From assembly GCF_014529535.1 (NCBI RefSeq), contig NW_023503727.1:3534001-3598000 (forward strand): DNA of 64,000 nucleotides, read 5' to 3'. Shown one piece after another: positions 1 to 9,588 of this stretch. A model generated the notes under the pieces. That model ran no database searches, had not been told where the DNA came from, and saw nothing but the letters and a program-made list of their open reading frames with translations. Position numbers and translations under genes: made by a program. Every line of letters begins with the position of its first letter. Position 1 is the stretch's first letter. Source of the DNA: Bradysia coprophila (Eukaryota > Arthropoda > Insecta > Diptera > Sciaridae).

Positions 1-347
1 CTTAGTGGCATAATAGAGATTAATATGTTATTCCGAACACCATTATAGCAAAACATGCATCCAATGTCAAGTTATTAATATATATATTCGGATGTCGACT
101 TGTTGATTCAGTGTAGGGCTAGTGATAAGTAAATGAAAAGGGCCAGAGATGAGAGAGTTTAAGGGTACACTTAAGTATGGTTTACACTCAACAAAAAGTA
201 CTTCATGTAAAAGCTGAGAAATCATTTAGAGATATTTTCTGATTTCAAGACAATTCGCATACAATTGCTCCGTTTACTTATTTTCAGTGAGTTTATATTC
301 AAATCAATCAATTTTGACGAGCCTGGGTTAATTTCATATTGTTTTAC
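1..347. other. No gene recognised
   Basis: AT-rich DNA at the window edge. I see no open frame with coding character, no terminal repeats and no RNA gene. Confidence 0.5.
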
Positions 348-476
348 GGGAAAACCGGAGTTTTCGGTTCGGTTTGAACCGAACCGGAATATTCGGTTTG
401 GTTTAAACCGAACTGGAGTTTTTGGTTCGGTTCAAACCAAACCGGAATATTCCGGCTTTTCGGATAACCGGCTCAT
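348..476. repeat. Degenerate GGTTCGGTTT/AACCGAACC repeat
   Basis: Alternating runs of GGTTCGGTTTGAACCGAACC-type sequence and GGAATATTC make a short, partly palindromic low-complexity block. A similar CGAACC/GGTTCGG-rich block occurs at 10340-10590. The open frame through it (265-591) follows the repeat and has no coding support. Confidence 0.6.
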
Positions 477-485
477 CTCTGAGTC

Positions 486-676
486 CACTACCAAAAATAG
501 TTTAACAAAAAATTTCAACGAGCTATCACACGTTACTGCTGCTTCAAAATTGGCCGAGATATTGAACTTCGAAATATTGATGTTTTTATGATAATAAGCA
601 AAATTTCATTTTTTCAGATAACTGAAATCGCCTACGTTAATTAGTTAGTTCCTATGGAAAAGTGGATCCAGCAACT
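486..676 (-). repeat. Flank of satellite array, shared with 48300-48600
   Basis: Read on the minus strand, this stretch matches 48300-48600 closely (gttgctggatccac, tccataggaac, ctgcagtaacgtgtgat and the tggtagtggact end). Both copies sit directly beside a 109-bp satellite array, so flank and array appear to have moved or been duplicated together. Confidence 0.7.
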
Positions 677-2912
677 CCATCGGTTTCTTTGATGGATTTT
701 AATTATTTTCGAAATGAGTGAGGTGTTCCAAGGTTGGTTCCCAAATTTTGGGATGACAGATGATTCCTCTGGCACTTCCTAACTTCCATCGGATTTTTCG
801 ACAGATTTGGGTTATTTTCGACATGAGTGAGGTGTTCCAAGGTTGGTTCCTAAATTTTGAGATGACAGATGATTCCTCTGGCACTTCCTAACTTCCATCG
901 GACTTTTTGATGGATTTAGGTTATTTTCGACATGAGTGAGGTGTTTCAAGGTTGGTTCCTAAATTTTGGGATGACAGATGATTCCTCTGGCACTTCCTAA
1001 CTTCCATCGGATTTTTTGATGGATTTGGGTTATTTTGCACATGAGTGAGGTGTTCCAAGGTTGGTTCCCAAATTTTGGGATGACAGATGATTCCTCTGGC
1101 ACTTCCTAACTTCCATCGGATTTTTCGACAGATTTGGGTTATTTTCGACATGAGTGAGGTGTTCCAAGGTTGGTTCCCAAATTTTGGAGTGACAGATGAT
1201 TCCTCTGGCACTTCCTAACTTCCATCGGATTTTTCGACAGATTTGGGTTATTTTCGACATGAGTGAGGTGTTCCAAGGTTGTTTCCTAAATTTTGGGATG
1301 ACAGGTCATTCCTCTGGCACTTCCTAACTTCCATCGGACTTTTTGATGGATTTGGGTTATTTTCGACATGAGTGAGGTGTTTCAAGGTTGGTTCCCAATT
1401 TTTGGGATGACAGATGATTCCTCTGGCACTTACAAACTTTTATCGGATTTTTCGACAGATTTGGGTTATTTTCGACATGAGTGAGGTGTTCCAAGGTTGG
1501 TTCCCAAACTTTGGGATGACAGATGATTCCTCTGGCACTTCCTAACTTTCATCGGATTTTTCGACAGATTTGGGTTATTTTCGACATGAGTGAGGTGTTC
1601 CAAGGTTGGTTCTTAAATTTTGAGATGACAGATGATTCCTCTGGCACTTCCTAACTTCCATCGGACTTTTTGATGGATTTAGGTTATTTTCGACATGAGT
1701 GAGGTGTTTCAAGGTTGGTTCCTAAATTTTGGGATGACAGATGATTCCTCTGGCACTTCCTAACTTCCATCGGATTTTTTGATGGATTTGGGTTATTTTG
1801 CACATGAGTGAGGTGTTCCAAGGTTGGTTCCCAAATTTTGGGATGACAGATGATTCCTCTGGCACTTCCTAACTTCCATCGGATTTTTCGACAGATTTGG
1901 GTTATTTTCGACATGAGTTAGGTGTTCCAAGGTTTGTTCCTAAATTTTGAGATGACAGATGTTTCCTCTGGCACTTCCTAACTTCCATCGGATTTTTTGA
2001 TTGATTTGGGTTATTTTCGACATTAGTGAGGTGTTCCAAGGTTGGTTCCCAAACTTTGGGATGACAGATGATTCCTCTGGCACTTCCTAACTTTCATCGG
2101 ATTTTTCGACAGATTTGGGTTATTTTCGACATGAGTGAGGTGTTCCAAGGTTGGTTCTTAAATTTTGAGATGACAGATGATTCCTCTGGCACTTCCTAAC
2201 TTCCATCGGACTTTTTGATGGATTTAGGTTATTTTCGACATGAGTGAGGTGTTCCAAGGTTGGTTCCTAAATTTTGAGATGACAGATGTTTCCTCTGGCA
2301 CTTCCTAACTTCCATCGGATTTTTTGATGGATTTGGGTTATTTTGCACATGAGTGAGGTGTTCCAAGGTTGGTTCCCAAATTTTGGGATGACAGATGATT
2401 CCTCTGGCACTTCCTAACTTTCATCGGATTTTTCGACAGATTTGGGTTATTTTCGACATGAGTGATGTGTTCCAAGGTTGGTTCTTAAATTTTGAGATGA
2501 CAGATGATTCCTCTGGCACTTCCTAACTTCCATCGGACTTTTTGATGGATTTGGGTTATTTTCGACATGAGTGAGGTGTTTCAAGGTTGGTTCCTAAATT
2601 TTGGGATGACAGATGATTCCTCTGGCACTTCCTAACTTCCATCGGATTTTTTGATGGATTTGGGTTATTTTGGACATGAGTGAGGTGTTCCAAGGTTGGT
2701 TCCCAATTTTGGGATGACAGATGATTCCTCTGGCACTACCTAACTTCCATCGGATTTTTTGATGGATTTGGGTTATTTTCGACATGAGTGAGGTGTTCCA
2801 AGGTTGGTTCCTAAATTTTGGGATGACAGGTCATTCCTCTGGCACTACCTAACTTCCATCGGATTTTTTGATGGATTTGGGTTATTTTCGATATAAGTGA
2901 GATGTTCCAATT
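677..2912. repeat. 109-bp satellite array, about 21 units
   Basis: The anchor acatgagtgaggtgttccaa recurs at 712, 821, 930, 1039, 1148, 1257, 1366, 1475, 1584, 1693, 1802, 1911, 2020, 2129, 2238, 2347, 2456, 2565, 2674, 2782 and 2891. The period is 109 bp throughout, except for one 108-bp unit. Units fall into variants (cgacagattt, ctttttgatgg, ttttgcacatg) whose order repeats: the block at 815-1150 is nearly identical to the blocks at 1578-1913 and 2123-2458. This shows local multi-unit duplication. Because 109 is not a multiple of three, the open frames on the minus strand are frame-shifting artefacts, not genes. Confidence 0.95.
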
Positions 2913-3564
2913 TTCTTTCACAAATTATTTGGGTAAATTTTTTGTGGATAAAAATTTTGCGTACGACCCTCAGCGATATCAGTTATTTTGTAAGTAAGAT
3001 AAAGGACTTGCGTTACATTTACCCTTTAAGGGTATTTTGACTGTTTTTTATATATATTTACATTTTCTACGAATTTTTTTCGCATTCTCGTTGATATTGT
3101 GGATGTGAAAGACATACGATGACATGCAGCCCGAGCCACACAAGGCAAAATACAATTACTTCAGGTATTTTTCATACTAAGCTCCCGAGATGAGCGTTAA
3201 AACTCATTTCCCTCTCCCTGGGATGCAGTGAGTAAATGAAGAAAATGTGAAATTTGAAAGCGATATTATATTCAAGGTACTTGTGCCTTTAATACCGATT
3301 TCAGTTGATGAAAGTTTTCCACGATTTTCTTACACGCACACAGCCGTGAATATTAACTCCCATAAACGTTGTAGAACGGTCCAGTATAACAAGATCGTAA
3401 AATAATATGTGCGCATGTCGACGAAACCGTACGATCTCATAACGTTCCAATCACTGTTGTTATATTCAGTTCCGATCGTGACTTTCTGGCAACATAATTT
3501 TCCTATTTATACGCTGCGCATTGTGAAGAAAAGGAATTTTCATTTTCATTTTTAATAAGAAACG
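2913..3564. other. Intergenic region with a terminal-repeat module and F-box gene upstream DNA
   Basis: 2970-3040 carries the module gatatcag...ttacttgtaag...aaaggacttgcgttac, ending attttgactg. The module also occurs at 39918-40280 and 47107-47155, so it is a mobile-element end. The remainder, to 3564, is the presumed 5' region of the F-box gene. Confidence 0.5.
3504..3511 (+). promoter_or_regulatory. Possible TATA box of the F-box gene
   Basis: TATTTATA lies 54 bp upstream of the ATG at 3565, leaving room for a short leader. In AT-rich DNA this motif is common by chance. Confidence 0.3.
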
Positions 3565-5083
3565 ATGAAAACTCTCACTGCATTCAACGACTTAAATGAC
3601 GATTGTCTGTTGGAAATATTCAAATATTTATCGGCCGAAGATCTGTGTGCATTGAAACGGACGAATCAAAGATTGCACCAGTTGACGAATTATTACTTTC
3701 ACACTGTTTATGAAGTGAAAGAGCGAGAGGTTGTAATTGAAGGCACTGATGGTTGTAAATTACGCGACATATTAGAGAACGTCGGACGTTTCGTTCGAAA
3801 TTTGGTCATCGATTCACCGCGCCGTTACAGTGATATGAATGATTTAAATGAGCAGTGTGATAGGGTGGACGACAGTACGTACATTGGTGAATTAATCGGA
3901 CGCCTTTGTAGTGATAAATTGAAAATATTACGTTTGCATAGCGTGTACTTGTCTGGATTCCGTTCCACACAGTATGGGTACGAATGCAAAATTAGTGAAA
4001 TGATAGACCTTTAACTCGGACAGTCATCCTGAGGTGTCTATCCTATTGGGTCATTTGCAACTTTCTCTCTCTCTTTTCAGAGTACTCAAAAATCTGAACA
4101 AAATCGAAATGGTTCGATGTTGCGGGAATGTCGACGAATTACTCAGCCATTGCCAGAACGTCACTACCTTGGTTCAACGAAATTGTGGCTTTCTCAACAG
4201 ATCCGACCAACACTATCTTCTGGTCAATGAGAACGCTCCCCTCGAAAGTCTATTCATTCAGAACGACTACCAGAGCGACCTCGAACCGGAAGTGTTGATC
4301 AATTTCTTTCAAAACAAACGAAACATCAAACGATTCAAATATCTGAATCGTGTGTCACCAGCTCCGACATTCCTTTTGCCAATATTCGTTGAATCGATCA
4401 GCACCATTGAAGAATTGTGCATTGAATTGGACACATTTTCGCAGACATTCTCATCTGACCTGGAATCGTTATTGCGACTGAAACATCTGAAACGATTGGA
4501 ATTCAATACGGACGAAATTTCAATTGAATCGTTTGTAAATGATCTGGCGAATAAGAATAGTCTCGAATGCTTTGGTGCGTCCGACATTTGTCTGAATGTG
4601 ACTCTGTGCAATTCGATGATGCGGTTGACAAATTTGAAGATACTGAAGCTAATTGCGCCGCTTCGATTATTTGAGGATTTTTTCAAAATTCTTTCGAATC
4701 AACTCACACGCCTGGAAGAGATTTATCTGGTGCAATGTGAGGACATTTATTTCGGCGATTTGATGGCGTTCGTTGAACATTTGTACAGATTGAAGATTCT
4801 CTATTTGTACGAAAATGACTACGTGAATTGGAATGAAAATGACGGATACAATCAGTTCACGATTGACTTTGTGCAGCTCTATAAAATTCGCTCGAACATG
4901 ACTAATGCCACTTCGATACACGTTTATTTCGACAGCACTATGATGCGACTCATCGAGGAGAATATTTGGCCGCACGAGTACGAATGGTGTTCGAAAAACC
5001 AGGTCGTTCGTTTGGGTTTGGCTGACGAGGAAATTGTTAACATCCTTCCGGGTTTCAATCCGAAACGGAATGATGAAACCTAA
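3565..5083 (+). CDS. F-box/leucine-rich repeat-like protein, two exons
   Basis: Exon 1 is 3565-3977 (or ends at 3971) and exon 2 is 4081-5083, giving about 471 residues. The in-frame stop at 4012 and the frame change are explained by an intron. Donors GTACGA at 3978 and GTATGG at 3972 are both in the correct phase, and the acceptor tctctctcttttcag ends at 4080. Residues 6-45 form an F-box (NDLNDDCLLEIFKYLS...L..TNQRLHQLT). The remainder has leucine-rich spacing (LKILRLHSVYL, LKHLKRLEF, LTNLKILKL, LEEIYLVQCED, LYRLKILYLYEN). F-box proteins recruit substrates to SCF (Skp1-Cullin1) ubiquitin ligases, and the repeats would bind the substrate. The substrate is unknown. A palindromic mobile element begins 50 bp after the stop; an AATAAA at 5394 lies beyond it. 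Confidence 0.85.
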
Positions 5084-5132
5084 CTTTGTACGAACTTTGT
5101 GTTGACAACAGAAAACAGATTGTATGTTGAAG

Positions 5133-5300
5133 CAAAGCACCTAGCAGGGTAATAGAGGTTTTTACACGTCAAATAGATTAGTATTTTGATACCAATAATA
5201 CCATTAGCAGCCACCATTAAAGCTACTAATGGTATTATTGGTATCAAAATACTAATCTATTTGACGTGTAAAAACCTCTATTACCCTGCTAGGTGCTTTG
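5133..5300. mobile_element. 168-bp near-perfect palindromic MITE
   Basis: The sequence is a hairpin with arms of about 79 bp: CAAAGCACCTAGCAGGGTAA at the left end is answered by its reverse complement at the right end, with only one or two mismatches around a short central loop. Size and symmetry indicate a miniature inverted-repeat element. It lies in the presumed 3' UTR of the F-box gene. No coding capacity and no clear target duplication are visible. Confidence 0.9.
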
Positions 5301-5431
5301 GTTGAAGTGGTATCAAGCCCTTGGATAAAAGAAATGAAGTAACAGATTTAATGACTTTGTTGCGGCTACGCTTGCCGTTTCTGAAAAGATTTTAATAAAT
5401 GGATTAGTGGAAAGAAAAAAATTGATTTTAT
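5301..5431. repeat. Fragment of a dispersed repeat (gaaatgaagtaacagat family)
   Basis: The segment with aaatgaagtaacagat, tacgcttgccgtttc and aaaagatttta resembles 42680-42790, 59585-59760 and 62770-62935. It is a dispersed non-coding repeat of unknown type. Confidence 0.5.
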
Positions 5432-5642
5432 CACGACAGAGTAAAGTTAACCAGGCAGGAGCGCTGATTTGACTAGGGACCTGAATAATCTAGTAGCCCT
5501 ATATTTTTTGCGAATAAATTTTTTCAATTTATGTCAGTGTTCATTTGAGTTCATTTTCGTACAGTGTATTAGGTCCCTTATTTGACGTTTCGAAAATGAA
5601 CCGCTCCCACCGCTCCTGCCTGGTTTATTTTACTCTGCCGTG
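5432..5642. mobile_element. MITE, CACGGCAGAG family, copy 1
   Basis: Terminal inverted repeats start CACGACAGAGTAAA and end TTTACTCTGCCGTG, with subterminal CAGGCAGGAGCG. The flanks gattttat and attttatc give a 7-9 bp target duplication depending on where the end is placed, which fits a hAT-type element. Related copies lie at 7770-7973 and 16677-16890, with a right-end fragment at 51971-52035. Confidence 0.9.
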
Positions 5643-5751
5643 ATTTTATCAGTCATCTATGCTGTCAACGATAAATTCACTTGTTCCCGGCAATACATGT
5701 CTATTCCCACAATGCCAAATGCTATAACTGAGACAAATTAGCATCTGTTAA

Positions 5752-6848
5752 GAGTCCATTCGCCAAAACTTCGAACAGTCGGGATTCAAGCCGACAGCGA
5801 TCGAAATGAGCTATGACTCAAATGAATCGTCGTTCAATTCTGATAATATCGTGGAAAAACTTTTTTCCCGAAAATTTTTTGTTGGGCTGTCATGGCCCTT
5901 AGAAAAATTTTCTCTGAAGTGGTCGCGAAAATCGTTTTTTATCAATTACTCGAACATGCGAGATGTGAATAGATCATTGTCAATGTCGTTTGAGCTGTCA
6001 AATAAGTTGTCATTTTCACAAAGCTAACCTCAAATCGAACAAAAAACGTATTGGATGGTGAGATGCCACACAAATTTTCATACATTTCAAGGGGCGGCTC
6101 TGTGAACGAAACATCTTTTGAGGTTAGCTTTGTGAAATTGACAACTCATTTGACACTTTTTGAGAGAAGAAACCGCTATTTGACACTGATCTATAATGTC
6201 AAATTGTGTACGTTTATGAAGGTCGATGAGCTGAATATTATTGACCAACAAATGCCGATGTTCGACCCACCCAGCCGCCACAACAAGTGAAAAGCCTCGA
6301 AAAAACCGAAATTTTTAAAGGGCTCTGAGCGGTTGGGAAAGCTAGTAGCAGGAAGCTCTAACCCGGAGTTTTGTAGCTTACTTCTCACCCTATCCATTGA
6401 CACCCCACTCGACCATACTCACCGTCCCAGATAGAAATGGAGTTGATTTTTCACAATGTATCTCAACCGATCACATTTTGGAAAATCTTCGAACTTTAAA
6501 GTTCCCCAAATAATGTTTTTACGAGCGAATTTTATTAATTATAGTTTTACGAGATAATAGTCAGTAAAACTATCGTGATACAGTCAGAAGATGAGCCATA
6601 GATCTTTTTTGTAGAGGCCAAACTGCCAAATTGAATCAAAATTCCAAAATGTTACCTTATCAATTTTTTGAAAATAGTAAATCGAGCTGAAGTGAGAATA
6701 GCCCAACAAAATTTTTTATGGAAAAAAAGTTGTTCCACGATATTATCAGAATTGAACGACGATTCATTTGAGCCATAGCTCGTTTGGATCGCCGTCGGCT
6801 TGAATCCCAATTCCTTATAAGCTGTTCGAAGTTTTGGCGAATTGACTC
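5752..6848. mobile_element. TTAA-flanked foldback element, 1.1 kb
   Basis: TTAA at 5748-5751 and 6849-6852 flanks inverted arms of about 165 bp. The left arm begins GAGTCCATTCGCCAAAACTT and the right arm is its reverse complement with scattered mismatches. Internal sequence includes a second inverted pair (gaggttagctttgtgaaa at 6120 against tttcacaaagctaacctc near 6014-6031). The ends resemble those of the elements at 35602-39590 and 53935-55600 (GAGT, then TCGCCAAA and CTTC). TTAA target duplication is typical of the piggyBac superfamily, but no transposase is present, so the class is inferred. Confidence 0.8.
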
Positions 6849-6852
6849 TTAA

Positions 6853-7510
6853 GAACTTTTCATGTATGAGGTTGAGGTATACTTAGTGGACCCTCTTCGA
6901 CAGCAAACACTATACATTTTCTATCTCCCGATACAGCCATACACCATCTCAACAAGTCTAGCTCTAGGTACACTATTAGTCACAACTTTAATATACACTA
7001 GTAGGAGTAGGACATTTGTGTGCGTAACCATAGTTAATTCCGAACCATGCCTATAGGTTAGCAAGCCTTTAGGGTTTCTTCTGGAGCTAATTATATCTCC
7101 GCCTAAAGTTAGGCTCAGATATTTACACATAGAAATCACTGTTGCATTCATGTCATTCTTCTGTGTTCGATTCGTTGAGAGAACAAAATAGTCCCAAACA
7201 CACCGGGAATAGCTTGTTCAATAATCTACTAGTGAAGTGGCTGAGGAAGGTATTTCAAGAAAGATTTTAGGTTTCTGAGAGAATGTTTCATGTGTCGGGG
7301 CCGAAAACGGGGATTTTGCAGAAATTTTCTTCTGGGTTTCGGCTACTTACATGAAAAGTTGTAGACGCATCTGTTGTGGACGGTTGTTTTGAGGCACTTC
7401 GCACTTGCCTAATATCTGCTGTACGCAACAGTTACGAAAATAACTAAAACGAATCGTCCAATGTTCACTGGTCTCATTAGTCTCATCATAGCACTGTTCG
7501 TATGGCAGAC
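6853..7510. other. No gene recognised
   Basis: No convincing open frame, terminal repeat or RNA gene was found. Short open frames here lack coding character. Confidence 0.4.
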
Positions 7511-7769
7511 ATCGTGCATCTTAGAAAATCGTTATAACGATGATTGTAGGTTGTTTCGGATCGATTCCTGATTCTAAATTGATGTGGAGCCGAGACGGCA
7601 GCTCAATGGTTCTCTGGTCCCTTTTTTTCTATGATTTTTCATTCGTATGCGAGAAGAGATATCATTCCACTTCCACCGGATAAGTTAAAGAGAAAACTCT
7701 AAATTTTTTTTTGGCGAAATTTATTTTTTTACATTTGAATACAAAATGGCGTAAAAACTTGGTCAAAGT

Positions 7770-7973
7770 CACGGCAGAGTAAAAGTAACCCAGGCAGGAG
7801 CGTTTGTTTGACTAGGGACCTGAATAATCTAGTAGCCCTATGTTTTTTGCGAATTAAATTTTTCAACTTATGTCAGTGTTCATTTGAGTTCATTTTCATA
7901 CAGTGTATTAGGTCCCTCATTTGACGTTTCAATAATGAACCGCTCCTGCCAGGTTTACTTTTACTCTGCCGTG
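7770..7973. mobile_element. MITE, CACGGCAGAG family, copy 2, nested in a foldback arm
   Basis: The ends are CACGGCAGAGTAAAAGTA and TACTTTTACTCTGCCGTG. Flanks read ggtcaaagt and tcaaagtcgaaa. The uninterrupted site is visible in the opposite arm of the host foldback near 8812, where ggtcaaagtcgaaa is continuous in inverted form. This proves the insertion and its 7-9 bp target duplication. Confidence 0.92.
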
Positions 7974-8224
7974 TCAAAGTCGAAAAATATTTTTTTCTCA
8001 AATGAAAATCGCTGAAACCGTTTTTTATTTATTGAAATCGGGCAGCTCGTTCCGGAGATATGTCCGTTACAGTGAAGTCACCACCTGTTCTTCATGTAAA
8101 AATACATCGAAATTATTATTTATTTAGAGTAAATAATCACACGTATTTCCATGACAATCGACCTAAAGTTGTATTTTCTATAAATTTTAGTAACTCAAGA
8201 CGTAACCGAGTTTCATATTTTCAC

Positions 8225-8665
8225 GGAAACATGCTCCCTGTTCTAGAATTTAAGGATTTGGAAGGATCTCTGAGTTTTTTTTGGATTCTCTTCAGGATTT
8301 ATTGAACTGTTGAGGTGGTAGTGGGTCAGTTCCAAAAATTATGTCACTGCATATGCACAATATGTTCCCAGCTCTAGAACGTAAGTATTATGAAGGATAT
8401 CTGAGGTTTTATTGGGTTCCCTTCTGGACTTTTAGGATTGTTGAGGTTATATTATGTTAGTTCCTAAAGTTCCACTACCTTACATGGTATACCATGCTAT
8501 CAGTTCCAGAATTTGAGTAATTTGAAGGATTTGTCAAGTTTTTCTGGGTTTCCTTCTGGTCTTCTGTTGTTAATGAGATGGTAGTATTTTGGTTCTCAAA
8601 ATTCATCCATACAACATGGTCTACCGTCTTCCCAGTTCTAGAATTTTGAGGTTTCTTAGGATATC
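8225..8665. repeat. Degenerate tandem repeat of about 130 bp, three to four units
   Basis: The motif ccctgttctagaattt recurs with changes near 8235, 8365, 8493 and 8630, followed each time by gaagga..tctgag and ggttcccttct-like sequence. It forms the centre of the foldback element and has no coding frame. Confidence 0.65.
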
Positions 8666-9083
8666 GATTGAACTTACGGGATTGTTAAGATGACTTTCAA
8701 TAATCCTGAATATCCAGATGATAATGGTTAAATTTTAGGATCTGACCAGTTTTATAATCCAAAAAGTCCACAATTCAGAGATTTTCCTTTGAGAAAAAAA
8801 TATTTTTCGACTTTGACCATTTTTTTCCGCCATTTTGGATTCAAATGTCAAAAAATAAATTTCATAAAATTTTTTTTTAGACTTTTCTCTATAACTTATC
8901 CTTTGGGAGTGGATTGATATCTCTTCTCGCTTACGAATGAAAAATCATAGAAAAAAAGGGACATAACGGCCGCTCACCAGAGAAACATTGAGCTGCCGTC
9001 ATGGCCGCACATCAATTTAGAATCAGGAATCGATACGGAACAACCTACAATCATCGTTATAACGATTTTCTAAGTTGCACGAT

Positions 9084-9588
9084 TTTTTGCCTAAGCAGGT
9101 CCACTATAACCCAATTATCATTAGACATGTTTCGTCTATCCATCGAAACAACGTCCCAGTCGACATAATAATCATCTCTCTGACTCATACACAAAGGAAG
9201 CGAAACTCCTGCCTGTATGAAAGAAATGCAGAGCCTATGTCAGCCAACAGATATTTTTTTGCTGATGCTAGTAGCAGTGCTATGGTCTCTGGTCCCATTC
9301 AACCGGTTGACATGTTTGTCGATTGTCAAGCTAATGAAATTAGTAGCCATTTTACCGTTGCTGTGTGCTCTCCTCACATTTTTGTTTAATAACTAACATT
9401 ATTACCAACTACTATTTGGTATATCCACGCAATTCAAATACGAAAATGATTATTTAAGAGGGAAACACCGAAGGCGAAATAAGATTCCAGAAAATTATTT
9501 CGAGTTTCAAAACAATTTTGTCAATTTTATTCGTCCACTTCTCTTGGTTTTGTGTCGTGTCGGTCGTGTCTAGTAAAGAAGCAAAAAA
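9084..9588. other. 5' region of the next gene; nothing else recognised
   Basis: The only open frame of note (9075-9389) starts inside the foldback arm and shows no domain or codon support. The stretch just before 9589 is presumably promoter and leader. Confidence 0.4.

Larger units (their letters stand above)
7511..9083. mobile_element. Foldback element with about 300-bp inverted arms
   Basis: The left arm (7511-8005, interrupted by a MITE) and the right arm (about 8785-9083) are inverted copies. Shared landmarks are ATCGTGCA.CTTAGAAAATCG, the palindrome cgttataacg, gaatcgat.cctgattct in inverted form, tatgatttttcattcg and gtcgaaaaatattttt. The middle carries a degenerate tandem repeat. No transposase is present. 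The long arms and the repeat-bearing centre resemble Foldback-type elements. Confidence 0.85.

Noticed and set aside
265-591. 108-codon open frame in the GGTTCGGTT repeat
   Set aside because: It begins at a non-ATG codon, runs through low-complexity repeat and then the satellite flank, which also exists at 48.4 kb in another context.
699-2785. Minus-strand open frames in the 109-bp array with repeated MSKITQI-type peptides
   Set aside because: They come from the satellite unit, shift frame every unit because 109 is not a multiple of three, and have no start, splice or domain support.
3979-4080. Apparent frameshift between two F-box open frames
   Set aside because: A 103- or 109-bp GT-AG intron with a pyrimidine-rich acceptor joins the frames in correct phase, so the gene is intact.
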